This document shows positions 1-6,671 of a stretch of 7,533 nucleotides of DNA, one piece after another. The position numbers and the translations under genes were made by a program. A model generated the notes under the pieces. The model did no database searches and was not told where the DNA came from. It was given only the letters and a program-made list of their open reading frames with translations. Each line of letters opens with the position of its first letter. Position 1 is the first letter of the stretch. Source of the DNA: Actinomycetota bacterium (GTDB lineage: Bacteria > Actinomycetota > Actinomycetes > S36-B12); assembly GCA_947472655.1 (NCBI GenBank), contig CANJCG010000078.1, positions 1-7,533 of the forward strand. Direction: 5' to 3'.

Positions 1-359
1 AGCTCACCTACACTCAAAATACGGGTGCGGCCTTCAGTATTGGCACTGGTTCAACCTGGATTTTCAGCGTGATTGCCATCGCTGTAGCGATCTTCATTAT
101 CCGATCGGCCAAAGATCTGGGCAGTATCGCTTGGGCGATCGGGCTCGGCGGGCTCTTGGGTGGGTTGCTTGGCAATCTGATTGATCGCCTTACTCGCTAT
201 CCAAGCCCCGGACAGGGCTATGTGGTTGATTGGATCCAGCTACCAAATTTTCCAGTGTTCAATGTTGCCGACATGAGCATTACATTTTCCGCGATCTTGA
301 TGGTGTTCTTGGCCTTGCGCGGCACGGACTACAAAGGAACAGTGAGCGCAGCATCATGA
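1..359 (+). CDS. lspA: Lipoprotein signal peptidase (signal peptidase II), 3' part only
   Basis: This aspartic protease of the cytoplasmic membrane cuts the signal peptide from prolipoproteins after the lipobox cysteine has been lipid-modified. The gene enters from outside the window. The first whole codon is at base 3 and 118 codons remain, so roughly the first third of a usual 160-200 residue protein is missing. Numbering from the first visible residue, the family motifs appear in order: NTGAAFS (6-12), GNLIDR (57-62), VVDW with the first catalytic aspartate (Asp76, bases 228-230), and FNVADMSI with the second (Asp90, bases 270-272). Hydrophobic stretches at about 17-33, 41-60 and 91-106 fit the last three membrane helices. 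The GTG at base 69 is an internal valine codon, because the reading frame and the NTGAAFS motif continue upstream of it. The stop TGA shares bases with the next gene's ATG. Identity is secure; only the upstream part is unseen. Confidence 0.95.
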   Translation, partial: LTYTQNTGAAFSIGTGSTWIFSVIAIAVAIFIIRSAKDLGSIAWAIGLGGLLGGLLGNLIDRLTRYPSPGQGYVVDWIQLPNFPVFNVADMSITFSAILMVFLALRGTDYKGTVSAAS

Positions 360-1288
360 CGATTCGTACGATAGAGATTCCAGAAGGGCTCGAAGGTGAG
401 CGAGTTGATGCCGGGCTATCACGTCTCATAGGCCTGTCACGCACGAAAGCGGCGGCGCTGGTGGATGCGGGTCATGTGCTCATGGACGGGCACACCCTTA
501 TCAAGAGTGACCGACTTGTTGCCGGTGCACTGTTACAGGTCGACCCTGAGGCGCTGGATGTCGACAAGAATCTTAATGCCGTGCCGCAACCGGTTCCGGG
601 CATGAAAATCTTGTATGACGACGATGATTGTGTGATTGTTGATAAGCCTGTTGGCGTCGCTGCTCATCCAAGTCCGGGCTGGACTGGGCCAACAGTGGTT
701 GGTGGTTTGGCTGCGGCAGGCTACGGGATTACGAGCTCAGGTGCGCAAGAGCGTCAAGGTATTGTGCACCGACTCGATGTTGGCACATCAGGTGTCATGG
801 TGGTCGCGAAAAGCGAGCGTGCTTACACAAGTTTGAAGGCGCAATTCAAAGACCGAACGGTAGAAAAGATTTATCACGCAGTTGTGCAGGGACAGCTGGA
901 TCCATTGCGTGGCACCATCGATGCACCCATCGCGCGCCATCCACACCATGATTACCGCTTTGCCGTCATCGCTGGCGGCAAAGCCAGTGTCACGCATTAC
1001 GAAACCATGGAAGCTTTTACGCACGGATCTTTAGTTGAAGTGCACCTTGAAACTGGTCGGACCCATCAGATTCGGGTTCATATGGCTGCCATGCGTCATC
1101 CATGTGTTGGCGATCTCACCTATGGCGCTGATCCATCTTTGGCCAAGAAAGTGGGGCTGGAGCGTCAGTGGCTACATGCCGTCACCTTGGGCTTTGAACA
1201 CCCATCTTCAGGTGCTCGGATTAGCGTCACAAGCGAATATCCCCAGGATCTCGTTGACTCACTTGCGCGCCTTCGCGATGGCGCCTGA
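356..1288 (+). CDS. rluD: RluA/RluD-family 23S rRNA pseudouridine synthase
   Basis: This enzyme isomerises specific uridines in 23S rRNA to pseudouridine and acts on the ribosomal large subunit in the cytoplasm. The 310-residue product has an N-terminal S4 RNA-binding domain at about 15-65 (ERVDAGLSRL, then LSRTKAAALVDAG). The catalytic domain follows, with VDKPVG (95-100), the signature GIVHRLDVGTSG (135-146) containing catalytic Asp141, and TGRTHQIRVH (233-242). Length and domain order match bacterial RluD. The ATG at 356 was chosen because it overlaps the lspA stop as ATGA and because the S4 domain begins soon after it. The frame stays open back to base 230, but those residues resemble no S4 protein and lie inside lspA. 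An AAAGGAA at 333-339 is too far upstream to serve as a good ribosome site, so coupling to lspA translation is more likely. The lspA-rluD pairing is common in bacteria. The family is certain; the exact target uridines (the RluD sites in helix 69 or others) are inferred from the S4 domain and neighbourhood. Confidence 0.93.
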   Translation: MTIRTIEIPEGLEGERVDAGLSRLIGLSRTKAAALVDAGHVLMDGHTLIKSDRLVAGALLQVDPEALDVDKNLNAVPQPVPGMKILYDDDDCVIVDKPVGVAAHPSPGWTGPTVVGGLAAAGYGITSSGAQERQGIVHRLDVGTSGVMVVAKSERAYTSLKAQFKDRTVEKIYHAVVQGQLDPLRGTIDAPIARHPHHDYRFAVIAGGKASVTHYETMEAFTHGSLVEVHLETGRTHQIRVHMAAMRHPCVGDLTYGADPSLAKKVGLERQWLHAVTLGFEHPSSGARISVTSEYPQDLVDSLARLRDGA

Positions 1289-1297
1289 GCCCAAAGT

Positions 1298-1303
1298 TAG
1301 AGT
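1298..1303 (+). promoter_or_regulatory. Candidate -10 hexamer for a leaderless dnaE transcript
   Basis: TAGAGT fits the actinobacterial -10 pattern TANNNT and lies exactly at -12 to -7 if transcription starts at the A of the dnaE ATG. The 21-base gap has no convincing Shine-Dalgarno sequence; the best is a weak AGAGTGG at 1299-1305. No clear -35 element is visible about 17 bases upstream, which is not unusual for actinobacterial housekeeping promoters. This is a pattern match without transcript data. Confidence 0.42.
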
Positions 1304-1309
1304 GGTCAG

Positions 1310-4300
1310 ATGACATCGGGGGAGCAGTTCGTACACCTCCACGTTCACACCGAGTATTCCATGCTCGACGGTGCGGCTCGTCTTGATGATCTTTTAGGTG
1401 AAGCTGTAAAACTTGGCATGCCCGCCATCGCGATGACGGATCACGGCAATTTATATGGTGCCTACGATTTTTATTCCAAAGCCAAGCAGCATGGGATCAA
1501 ACCCATCATTGGACTTGAGGGGTATTACGCACCGCAGGGCCGTTTTGAACGTCGCCAGTTCGACTTTGGTGGTGGCTTTGATGAAGGCACGCCAGAAGAT
1601 CCCACGGCTGGGCGCGGTAAGCAGAGTTATACACACATGACGTTGTGGGCAGAAAACACTGCTGGCATGCACAACCTTTTCCGGGTTTCTTCTCTGGCAA
1701 GCATGGAAGGTTTTTATCACAAGCCTCGATTTGATCGCGATCTGCTTCAGCGATATGGCAAAGGCTTAATTGGTACCACTGGTTGTCCAAGTGGTGAAGT
1801 GAACCGTTGGTTGCAAGCTGGTCAATATAAGAAGGCGCTGGCTGCGGCTGCAGATTACCGAGACATTCTCGGGGCAGGTAACTATTTCTGTGAAGTCATG
1901 GATCACGGTTTGCAGATTGAAACTGCGTTCCGGCTGGATCTGATGAAGATTGCAAAGACACTTGAACTTCCTTTGATTGCAACGAACGATCTGCATTACG
2001 TTCGCGCCTCTGATGCAGATAGTCACGACGTTTTGTTGTGCATTGGCACTCGCACCACGATGGATGACCCAAAGCGTTTTCGATTTGATGCTCGCGATTT
2101 CTATTTGAAAAGTGCAGAAGAAATGCGCAAGGTTTGGCATGAACTGCCAGAGGCTGTTTCGAATACGTTGCTTATTGCAGAGCGTTGTGATGTCACTTTT
2201 GCTGAAGGTGCGAATCTGATGCCTCAGTTCCCAGTGCCAGATGGTGAATCAGAAGAATCATGGCTTGTTAAAGAGGTCGAGCTCGGCTTGGCAAAGCGTT
2301 ACAAGGGCGAGATCCCTGACAACGTGCGAAAGCAAGCAGAGTATGAAGTCGGCGTCATCATGCAGATGGGCTTTCCTGGCTACTTCCTCGTGGTTGCTGA
2401 CCTTGTGAAGTACGCAAAAGACAATGGCATCCGGGTTGGTCCTGGCCGAGGTTCTGCCGCTGGCGCGATGATTGCCTATGCGCTAGGTATTACTGAACTT
2501 GATCCGATTAAGCACGGCTTGCTGTTTGAGAGATTTCTGAATCCGGAACGTATCTCGATGCCCGATATTGATATTGACTTCGATGAACGACGTCGCTCAG
2601 ACATGATTCGTTATGCAACCGCTCGATATGGCGAAGCACATGTTGCGCAGATCATCACTTATGGCTCAATCAAGGCCAAGGCTGCGATTAAAGACAGTGC
2701 CCGAGTGCTTGGGTATCCATATGCAGTGGGGGATCGCATCACTAAGGCGATGCCACCTGCTGTCATGGGGAAAGACATATCGATTACCGGAATGTTTGAT
2801 GCCAAGAATGATCGGTACTCAGAAGCGGCCGAGTTCCGAGCGCTTGTTGAATCTGATGTGGATGCTGCGCGGGTGGTTGAAACTGCCAAAGGGCTCGAAG
2901 GCCTTAAACGTCAGCCCGGCGTACACGCGGCTGGCGTAATTCTTTGCCGAGTGCCCTTGATTGATGTGGTTCCGCTGTGGCGTCGCGAACAAGACGGCTC
3001 GATCATTACCCAATTCGACATGGGTGCCTGCGAAAGTCTAGGTCTGCTGAAGATGGACTTCTTGGGGCTTCGAAACCTCACGGTTCTTGATGACTGTCTC
3101 AAGAATATTTTAATCAATCGCGGTGAAACCATCGTGCTTGAAGATCTTGAGCTTGCTGACGGACCTACCTTTGAGTTGTTGTCCCGAGGCGACACCTTGG
3201 GTGTGTTCCAACTCGATGGTGGGCCGATGCGCCAATTGTTGCGTTCGATGCAACCTGACAGTTTTGAAGATATTTCCGCTGTGCTTGCGCTGTATCGTCC
3301 GGGCCCGATGGGCGCCAACGCACATAACGATTACGCGGATCGTAAGAACAAAAGAAAGCCCGTTATTCCGATTCATCCAGAACTTGAAGAGCCACTTGCA
3401 GAAATCCTCGGTGACACCTACGGCTTGATCGTCTACCAAGAGCAGGTGATGGCGATCGCCCAAAAACTTGCTGGGTATTCACTCGGAGCAGCCGACTTGT
3501 TGCGACGGGCCATGGGTAAGAAAAAGAAGGAAATCCTTGAGCAGGAGTTCGTCCCCTTTAGTGAAGGTATGCGAGCCAATGGCTATGGCGATGTTGCTAT
3601 CAACAAACTCTGGGACATTCTCGTCCCGTTCTCTGACTATGCCTTCAATAAGGCACACACTGCTGGCTACGGTCTGGTCTCGTTCTGGACGGGTTATCTC
3701 AAAGCTAATTACCCGGCTGAATACATGGCTGCGCTACTCACCAGTGTTAAAGACGATAAAGAAAGATCAGCGATCTACCTGAATGAATGTCGCCGGATGG
3801 GGATCAAAGTTTTCCCACCTGACGTAAACGACTCGGACTTTGATTTCACGCCACGTGGCACAGATGTTCGTTTTGGGCTTTCGGCTATTCGCAACGTTGG
3901 AACCAACGTTGTTGATTCGATCATTGCCACGCGCCGCAAGGTTGGTCGGTTTGCTGATTTCCATGACTTTATTGCCCAGGTTGAAGCAACAGTCTGTAAT
4001 AAGCGGGTAGTTGAATCTCTCATTAAGGCCGGAGCCTTTGACTCGCTTGGTCATACTCGCAAGGGTTTGGTCTCTGTGCATGAGCAAGTCGTTGATTCAG
4101 CAGTTGATATCAAGCGGGCTGAAGCTATTGGTCAATTCGATCTCTTCGGTGGACTTGATGCCAGCAACGACAACAGTTTGGTTGCGCCTCCTGATATTTC
4201 AATCGGCGAGTGGGAGAAGAAAGTCCTGCTGGCACATGAGCGCGAAATGCTCGGCCTTTACGTTAGCGATCACCCGCTCCATGGAACAGAACGAGTCTTG

Positions 4301-4846
4301 GCTCAGCTCACGGATCGCAGTATCGCGTCTTTGGTCATGGATGAAAATGCTGACGGCATCATGGTGACCATCGGCGGTTTGGTCAATGCTGTACAGCGCA
4401 AAACCACGAAGCAAGGCTCTTCATGGGCAATCGTAAGCTTGGAAGACCTCGAAGGTGTTGTCGAAGTTATGGTCTTTCCTGCGACGTACCAAAAAGTCAG
4501 CACGATGTTGATTGAAGACTCAGTAATTATCGTACGCGCCAGAGTAGATCGCAGTGATGATGATGGATTGCGCGTTGTCGGAATGGAAATTACGGCCCCT
4601 GACATCAGCGAAGCTGAAGCTGGCCCAGTTCGCCTTTCTATGCCCGCGCAGCGCTGCATCCCACCGCTTGTGGATCGGTTGAAAGAAATTCTTGCTGTGC
4701 ATCCAGGAACCACTGAAGTGCATCTACATCTCACAGGTGGAGCGCGCACAACAGTGCTGCGTCTAGATGACAAACTTCGTGTCACTCCAAGCCCAGCTTT
4801 ATACGGTGATCTCAAGGCCTTGCTTGGCCCGAACTGCTTGAGCTGA
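1310..4846 (+). CDS. dnaE: DNA polymerase III alpha subunit (DnaE1 type)
   Basis: This is the catalytic subunit of the replicative polymerase, copying both strands at the fork while held by the sliding clamp. The 1178-residue length is normal for bacterial DnaE. An N-terminal PHP domain (about 6-275) keeps all nine metal-site residues: His11, His13, Asp20, His45, Glu70, His109, Cys159, Asp227 and His229. In actinobacterial DnaE1 this domain is known to be the 3'-5' proofreading exonuclease, so this copy is probably proofreading-competent. The polymerase core has GPGRGSAAG (377-385), the catalytic aspartates in PDIDIDF (Asp419, Asp421), the third in KMDFLGL (Asp583), and the RRAMGKKKKE finger motif (732-741). 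Then come a helix-hairpin-helix region (about 835-910), a clamp-binding QFDLF (942-946) and an OB fold (about 1013-1098). The ATG at 1310 gives the standard start just before FVHLHVHTEYS. It follows a 21-base gap carrying a possible leaderless promoter. The stop overlaps the next gene. No truncation or frameshift is seen. Confidence 0.98.
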   Translation: MTSGEQFVHLHVHTEYSMLDGAARLDDLLGEAVKLGMPAIAMTDHGNLYGAYDFYSKAKQHGIKPIIGLEGYYAPQGRFERRQFDFGGGFDEGTPEDPTAGRGKQSYTHMTLWAENTAGMHNLFRVSSLASMEGFYHKPRFDRDLLQRYGKGLIGTTGCPSGEVNRWLQAGQYKKALAAAADYRDILGAGNYFCEVMDHGLQIETAFRLDLMKIAKTLELPLIATNDLHYVRASDADSHDVLLCIGTRTTMDDPKRFRFDARDFYLKSAEEMRKVWHELPEAVSNTLLIAERCDVTFAEGANLMPQFPVPDGESEESWLVKEVELGLAKRYKGEIPDNVRKQAEYEVGVIMQMGFPGYFLVVADLVKYAKDNGIRVGPGRGSAAGAMIAYALGITELDPIKHGLLFERFLNPERISMPDIDIDFDERRRSDMIRYATARYGEAHVAQIITYGSIKAKAAIKDSARVLGYPYAVGDRITKAMPPAVMGKDISITGMFDAKNDRYSEAAEFRALVESDVDAARVVETAKGLEGLKRQPGVHAAGVILCRVPLIDVVPLWRREQDGSIITQFDMGACESLGLLKMDFLGLRNLTVLDDCLKNILINRGETIVLEDLELADGPTFELLSRGDTLGVFQLDGGPMRQLLRSMQPDSFEDISAVLALYRPGPMGANAHNDYADRKNKRKPVIPIHPELEEPLAEILGDTYGLIVYQEQVMAIAQKLAGYSLGAADLLRRAMGKKKKEILEQEFVPFSEGMRANGYGDVAINKLWDILVPFSDYAFNKAHTAGYGLVSFWTGYLKANYPAEYMAALLTSVKDDKERSAIYLNECRRMGIKVFPPDVNDSDFDFTPRGTDVRFGLSAIRNVGTNVVDSIIATRRKVGRFADFHDFIAQVEATVCNKRVVESLIKAGAFDSLGHTRKGLVSVHEQVVDSAVDIKRAEAIGQFDLFGGLDASNDNSLVAPPDISIGEWEKKVLLAHEREMLGLYVSDHPLHGTERVLAQLTDRSIASLVMDENADGIMVTIGGLVNAVQRKTTKQGSSWAIVSLEDLEGVVEVMVFPATYQKVSTMLIEDSVIIVRARVDRSDDDGLRVVGMEITAPDISEAEAGPVRLSMPAQRCIPPLVDRLKEILAVHPGTTEVHLHLTGGARTTVLRLDDKLRVTPSPALYGDLKALLGPNCLS
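4133..4147 (+). other. Clamp-binding motif QFDLF within dnaE
   Basis: These five codons encode QFDLF, residues 942-946 of the polymerase. They lie between the helix-hairpin-helix region and the OB fold, where the internal sliding-clamp motif of DnaE proteins is found (QADMF in E. coli). The glutamine, the leucine and the final phenylalanine fit the consensus QxxLF. The surrounding EAIGQFDLFGG is typical of the family. Binding to the DnaN clamp is inferred from position and consensus. Confidence 0.85.
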
Positions 4847-5334
4847 TGTCCACGACGCGTAAAGCTTCGGCCGTGATTTTGGCTGGCATCATCTTTGGGC
4901 TCGGCATTGGATTGGCCCTTGGTGTCTTGTGGTGGCGGTTAGCTCCACGAGTTGAATTCGTTGTGAAGTCAGGCCAGTTCGTGGATTTTGATACCAAAGG
5001 CTTTATGGCTCCCGATGTGGCTTTCGGGGCACTCGCAATCGTTGCCGGCCTTTTAGTCACCATTGGGCTGGCTCGAATGCGTCGCGAGCATCTGATCTCA
5101 GTGCTGATCGCCGCCGTGCTCAGTGGCCTTATCGGCTCATTTGGAATGTGGTGGGTCGGGCATTGGCTAGGCAAAGTCGATATTGCAGGCCTTGCTGGAA
5201 CTGAATCTGTAGTTGCTGAAACGCCGCTTGCGCTGCATTTAGGGGCGATGTTCTTGGTCTGGCCGATTGTGGCAGCGGCCGTGGTCACGATCCTTGCTCT
5301 CGAGGATTGGCTGAGCGGGTTAAAAAGATCCTGA
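4846..5334 (+). CDS. Four-helix membrane protein, DUF2567-like
   Basis: This 162-residue integral membrane protein has no assigned function. Four hydrophobic segments are visible at about 8-30, 57-77, 83-106 and 129-151. Basic residues near the N-terminus (TTRK), in the short loop between helices 2 and 3 (RMRRE) and at the C-terminal end (LKRS) predict both ends inside the cell. The two longer loops, about 33-56 and 107-128, would then face outward. The WWRLAPRVE stretch after helix 1, followed by a polar outer loop and a D-x-x-F entry into helix 2, resembles actinobacterial DUF2567 proteins as I recall them; no database search supports this. The start ATG overlaps the dnaE stop as ATGA and has no Shine-Dalgarno sequence, so translation is probably coupled to dnaE. 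No catalytic motif or signal peptidase site is visible. The reading frame is convincing because of the overlap, the consistent topology and the lack of any other plus-strand candidate; the family name is less sure. Confidence 0.82.
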   Translation: MSTTRKASAVILAGIIFGLGIGLALGVLWWRLAPRVEFVVKSGQFVDFDTKGFMAPDVAFGALAIVAGLLVTIGLARMRREHLISVLIAAVLSGLIGSFGMWWVGHWLGKVDIAGLAGTESVVAETPLALHLGAMFLVWPIVAAAVVTILALEDWLSGLKRS

Positions 5335-5345
5335 CGCTTTACCCG
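5316..5345 (+). repeat. Imperfect inverted repeat before hisD
   Basis: The left arm CGGGTTAAA (5316-5324) pairs with the right arm TTTACCCG (5338-5345) over eight base pairs, with one unpaired T and a 13-base spacer. It covers the last codons and stop of the membrane protein gene and ends directly against the candidate hisD -10 hexamer. The arm centres are about 21-22 bases apart, close to two helical turns, as expected for a dimeric repressor site. No T-run follows, so it is not a standard intrinsic terminator. A chance repeat remains possible. Confidence 0.4.
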
Positions 5346-5351
5346 TAAACT
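5346..5351 (+). promoter_or_regulatory. Candidate -10 hexamer for a leaderless hisD transcript
   Basis: TAAACT fits TANNNT and lies at exactly -12 to -7 from the G of the hisD GTG. The purine-rich AAGGGG at 5353-5358 runs into the start codon itself, with no spacer, so it cannot act as a normal ribosome site. This favours a transcript that begins at the start codon. The -35 region is not recognisable. The TAA of the hexamer is also an in-frame stop, so hisD cannot start further upstream. Confidence 0.48.
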
Positions 5352-5357
5352 CAAGGG

Positions 5358-6671
5358 GTGATCCGGCGTATTGACCTTCGAGGCATCCATGTGGATGCCC
5401 GCACGACTTTGCCACGCGCGGCCATGGATGTGGCCGATGCGAGCACGGTGATCGCGCCAATTTTGGAAGATGTGCGCACTCAGGGAGCAAGCGCAGTCGC
5501 GCGATGGTCAACCAAACTCGACGGTATCGCGCCTCCATCCCTTCGCGTGCCGGCCCAAGTGCTTGCTCAATGTGAAGCTGACTTAGATCCCAAAGTCCGA
5601 GAGGCGCTTTTAGAATCGATCCGACGGGCGCGTTTAGTTCACACTGATCAGCGTCGAGTTGATGTGGAAACGATTGTGGTGCCCGGCGGCACCGTGACCG
5701 AGCGATGGATTCCCGTTTCTCGTGTGGGCTTGTATGTACCAGGAGGTCGCGCGGTCTATCCAAGTAGCGTCATCATGAATGTTGTGCCTGCTCAGGTCGC
5801 AGGAGTTGCATCACTCGTTGTTGTATCTCCACCGCAAAAAGATTTTGACGGCTGGCCGCACCCCACGATTTTGGCTGCATGTTCATTACTCGGGGTTGAA
5901 GAGGTGTACGCCGTGGGTGGCGCCCAGGCCGTTGCCATGCTGGCGTATGGAGTTGAGCTCGAAGATGGTTCTCGATGCGCTCCAGTTGATCTGGTCACTG
6001 GACCGGGCAACATCTACGTCACTGCGGCTAAGCGCTCACTCCAAGGAGTAATTGGCATTGATAGCGAAGCCGGTCCGACGGAGGTCGCTATTTTGGCCGA
6101 TGACAGCGCCGATGCGTCGCATGTTGCTGCTGACCTGATTAGTCAGGCTGAACACGATCCAATGGCGGCTGCAGTGCTTGTGACTCCATCGCTAGCTTTG
6201 GCAGATGCGGTGATCGCGGAAGTGAACCGGCAAGTTCCGCTCACCAAACATGTCGAACGCATATCTTCAGCGTTACAAGGCGAACAAAGTGCCGTAGTAC
6301 TCGTTGATAGCCTCGAAGAGGGCCTTGAGTTGGTTAATCAGTACGCAGCTGAACACCTTGAGATTCACACAGTAAATGCTCGGGAGTGGGCCATGCGCGT
6401 TCGCAATGCGGGTGCAATCTTTGTGGGCACCTTCGCGCCCGTAAGTCTTGGCGATTACGCGGCTGGTTCTAATCACGTCTTGCCAACAGCAGGCGCGGCA
6501 CGCCACTCATCTGGTTTATCAGTTCAATCCTTCTTGCGTGGAGTTCACGTTATTGAATATGACGAAACTGCGCTGCGTGATGTGTCTGCACATGTCATTG
6601 CGCTTGCGCATGCCGAAGATTTGCCGGGTCACGGTACCGCTATCTCTATGCGCTTTCCTGAGCAGTCATGA
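5358..6671 (+). CDS. hisD: Histidinol dehydrogenase
   Basis: This cytoplasmic zinc enzyme makes the last step of histidine synthesis, oxidising L-histidinol to L-histidine in two NAD-dependent steps. The product is 437 residues, the usual length. Visible landmarks are the PGG turn (128-130), DLVTGPGNIYVTAAKR (211-226), the signature IDSEAGPTE (234-242), the general-base pair Glu332-His333 in AAEHLEI, and the zinc ligands Gln263, His266, Asp366 and His425. All key residues found in the E. coli enzyme are present. The GTG at 5358 is the only possible start: an in-frame TAA sits four codons upstream, and the conserved N-terminal RIDLRG follows at once. It is 23 bases after the membrane protein gene, with a possible leaderless promoter in that gap. 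The stop overlaps the hisC start. Histidinol made by the pathway through HisC is its substrate, so the pair is functionally linked. No anomaly is seen. Confidence 0.98.
   Translation: MIRRIDLRGIHVDARTTLPRAAMDVADASTVIAPILEDVRTQGASAVARWSTKLDGIAPPSLRVPAQVLAQCEADLDPKVREALLESIRRARLVHTDQRRVDVETIVVPGGTVTERWIPVSRVGLYVPGGRAVYPSSVIMNVVPAQVAGVASLVVVSPPQKDFDGWPHPTILAACSLLGVEEVYAVGGAQAVAMLAYGVELEDGSRCAPVDLVTGPGNIYVTAAKRSLQGVIGIDSEAGPTEVAILADDSADASHVAADLISQAEHDPMAAAVLVTPSLALADAVIAEVNRQVPLTKHVERISSALQGEQSAVVLVDSLEEGLELVNQYAAEHLEIHTVNAREWAMRVRNAGAIFVGTFAPVSLGDYAAGSNHVLPTAGAARHSSGLSVQSFLRGVHVIEYDETALRDVSAHVIALAHAEDLPGHGTAISMRFPEQS

Noticed and set aside
230..355. Upstream extension of the pseudouridine synthase frame to an ATG at 230
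   Set aside because: The extra 42 residues lie inside the conserved lspA catalytic region in another frame and match nothing in the S4/RluD family; the ATGA overlap at 356 is the natural start.
69..359. A 96-residue membrane protein starting at GTG 69
   Set aside because: It is the tail of lspA. The same frame runs upstream to the window edge and includes the conserved NTGAAFS motif.
1267..1284. GCGCC/GGCGC hairpin near the end of the pseudouridine synthase gene
   Set aside because: A five-pair stem with an eight-base loop and no following T-run, inside coding sequence; too weak for a terminator.
1547..1561. GAAC-N7-GTTC inverted repeat resembling a LexA/SOS box near the start of dnaE
   Set aside because: The actinobacterial LexA site has a four-base spacer between GAAC and GTTC, not seven, and this one is deep within coding sequence.
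4303..4815. Minus-strand open frame of 170 codons opposite the end of dnaE
   Set aside because: It lies wholly opposite the OB fold and C-terminal tail of dnaE, with arginine- and serine-rich low-information sequence and no recognisable motif.
5353..5358. AAGGGG as a Shine-Dalgarno sequence for hisD
   Set aside because: It overlaps the first base of the GTG, leaving no spacer for ribosome placement, and no alternative nearby downstream start would preserve the conserved RIDLRG.
4812..5390. Minus-strand open frame of 192 codons opposite the membrane protein gene
   Set aside because: Its composition is serine-, threonine- and proline-rich with no domain or hydrophobic pattern, as expected for the antisense of a membrane gene. 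The plus-strand frame has coherent topology and a start coupled to dnaE.
5320..5763. Minus-strand open frame of 147 codons opposite the start of hisD
   Set aside because: It is a shadow of the conserved hisD coding sequence with no family features, and it would run through the hisD promoter region.
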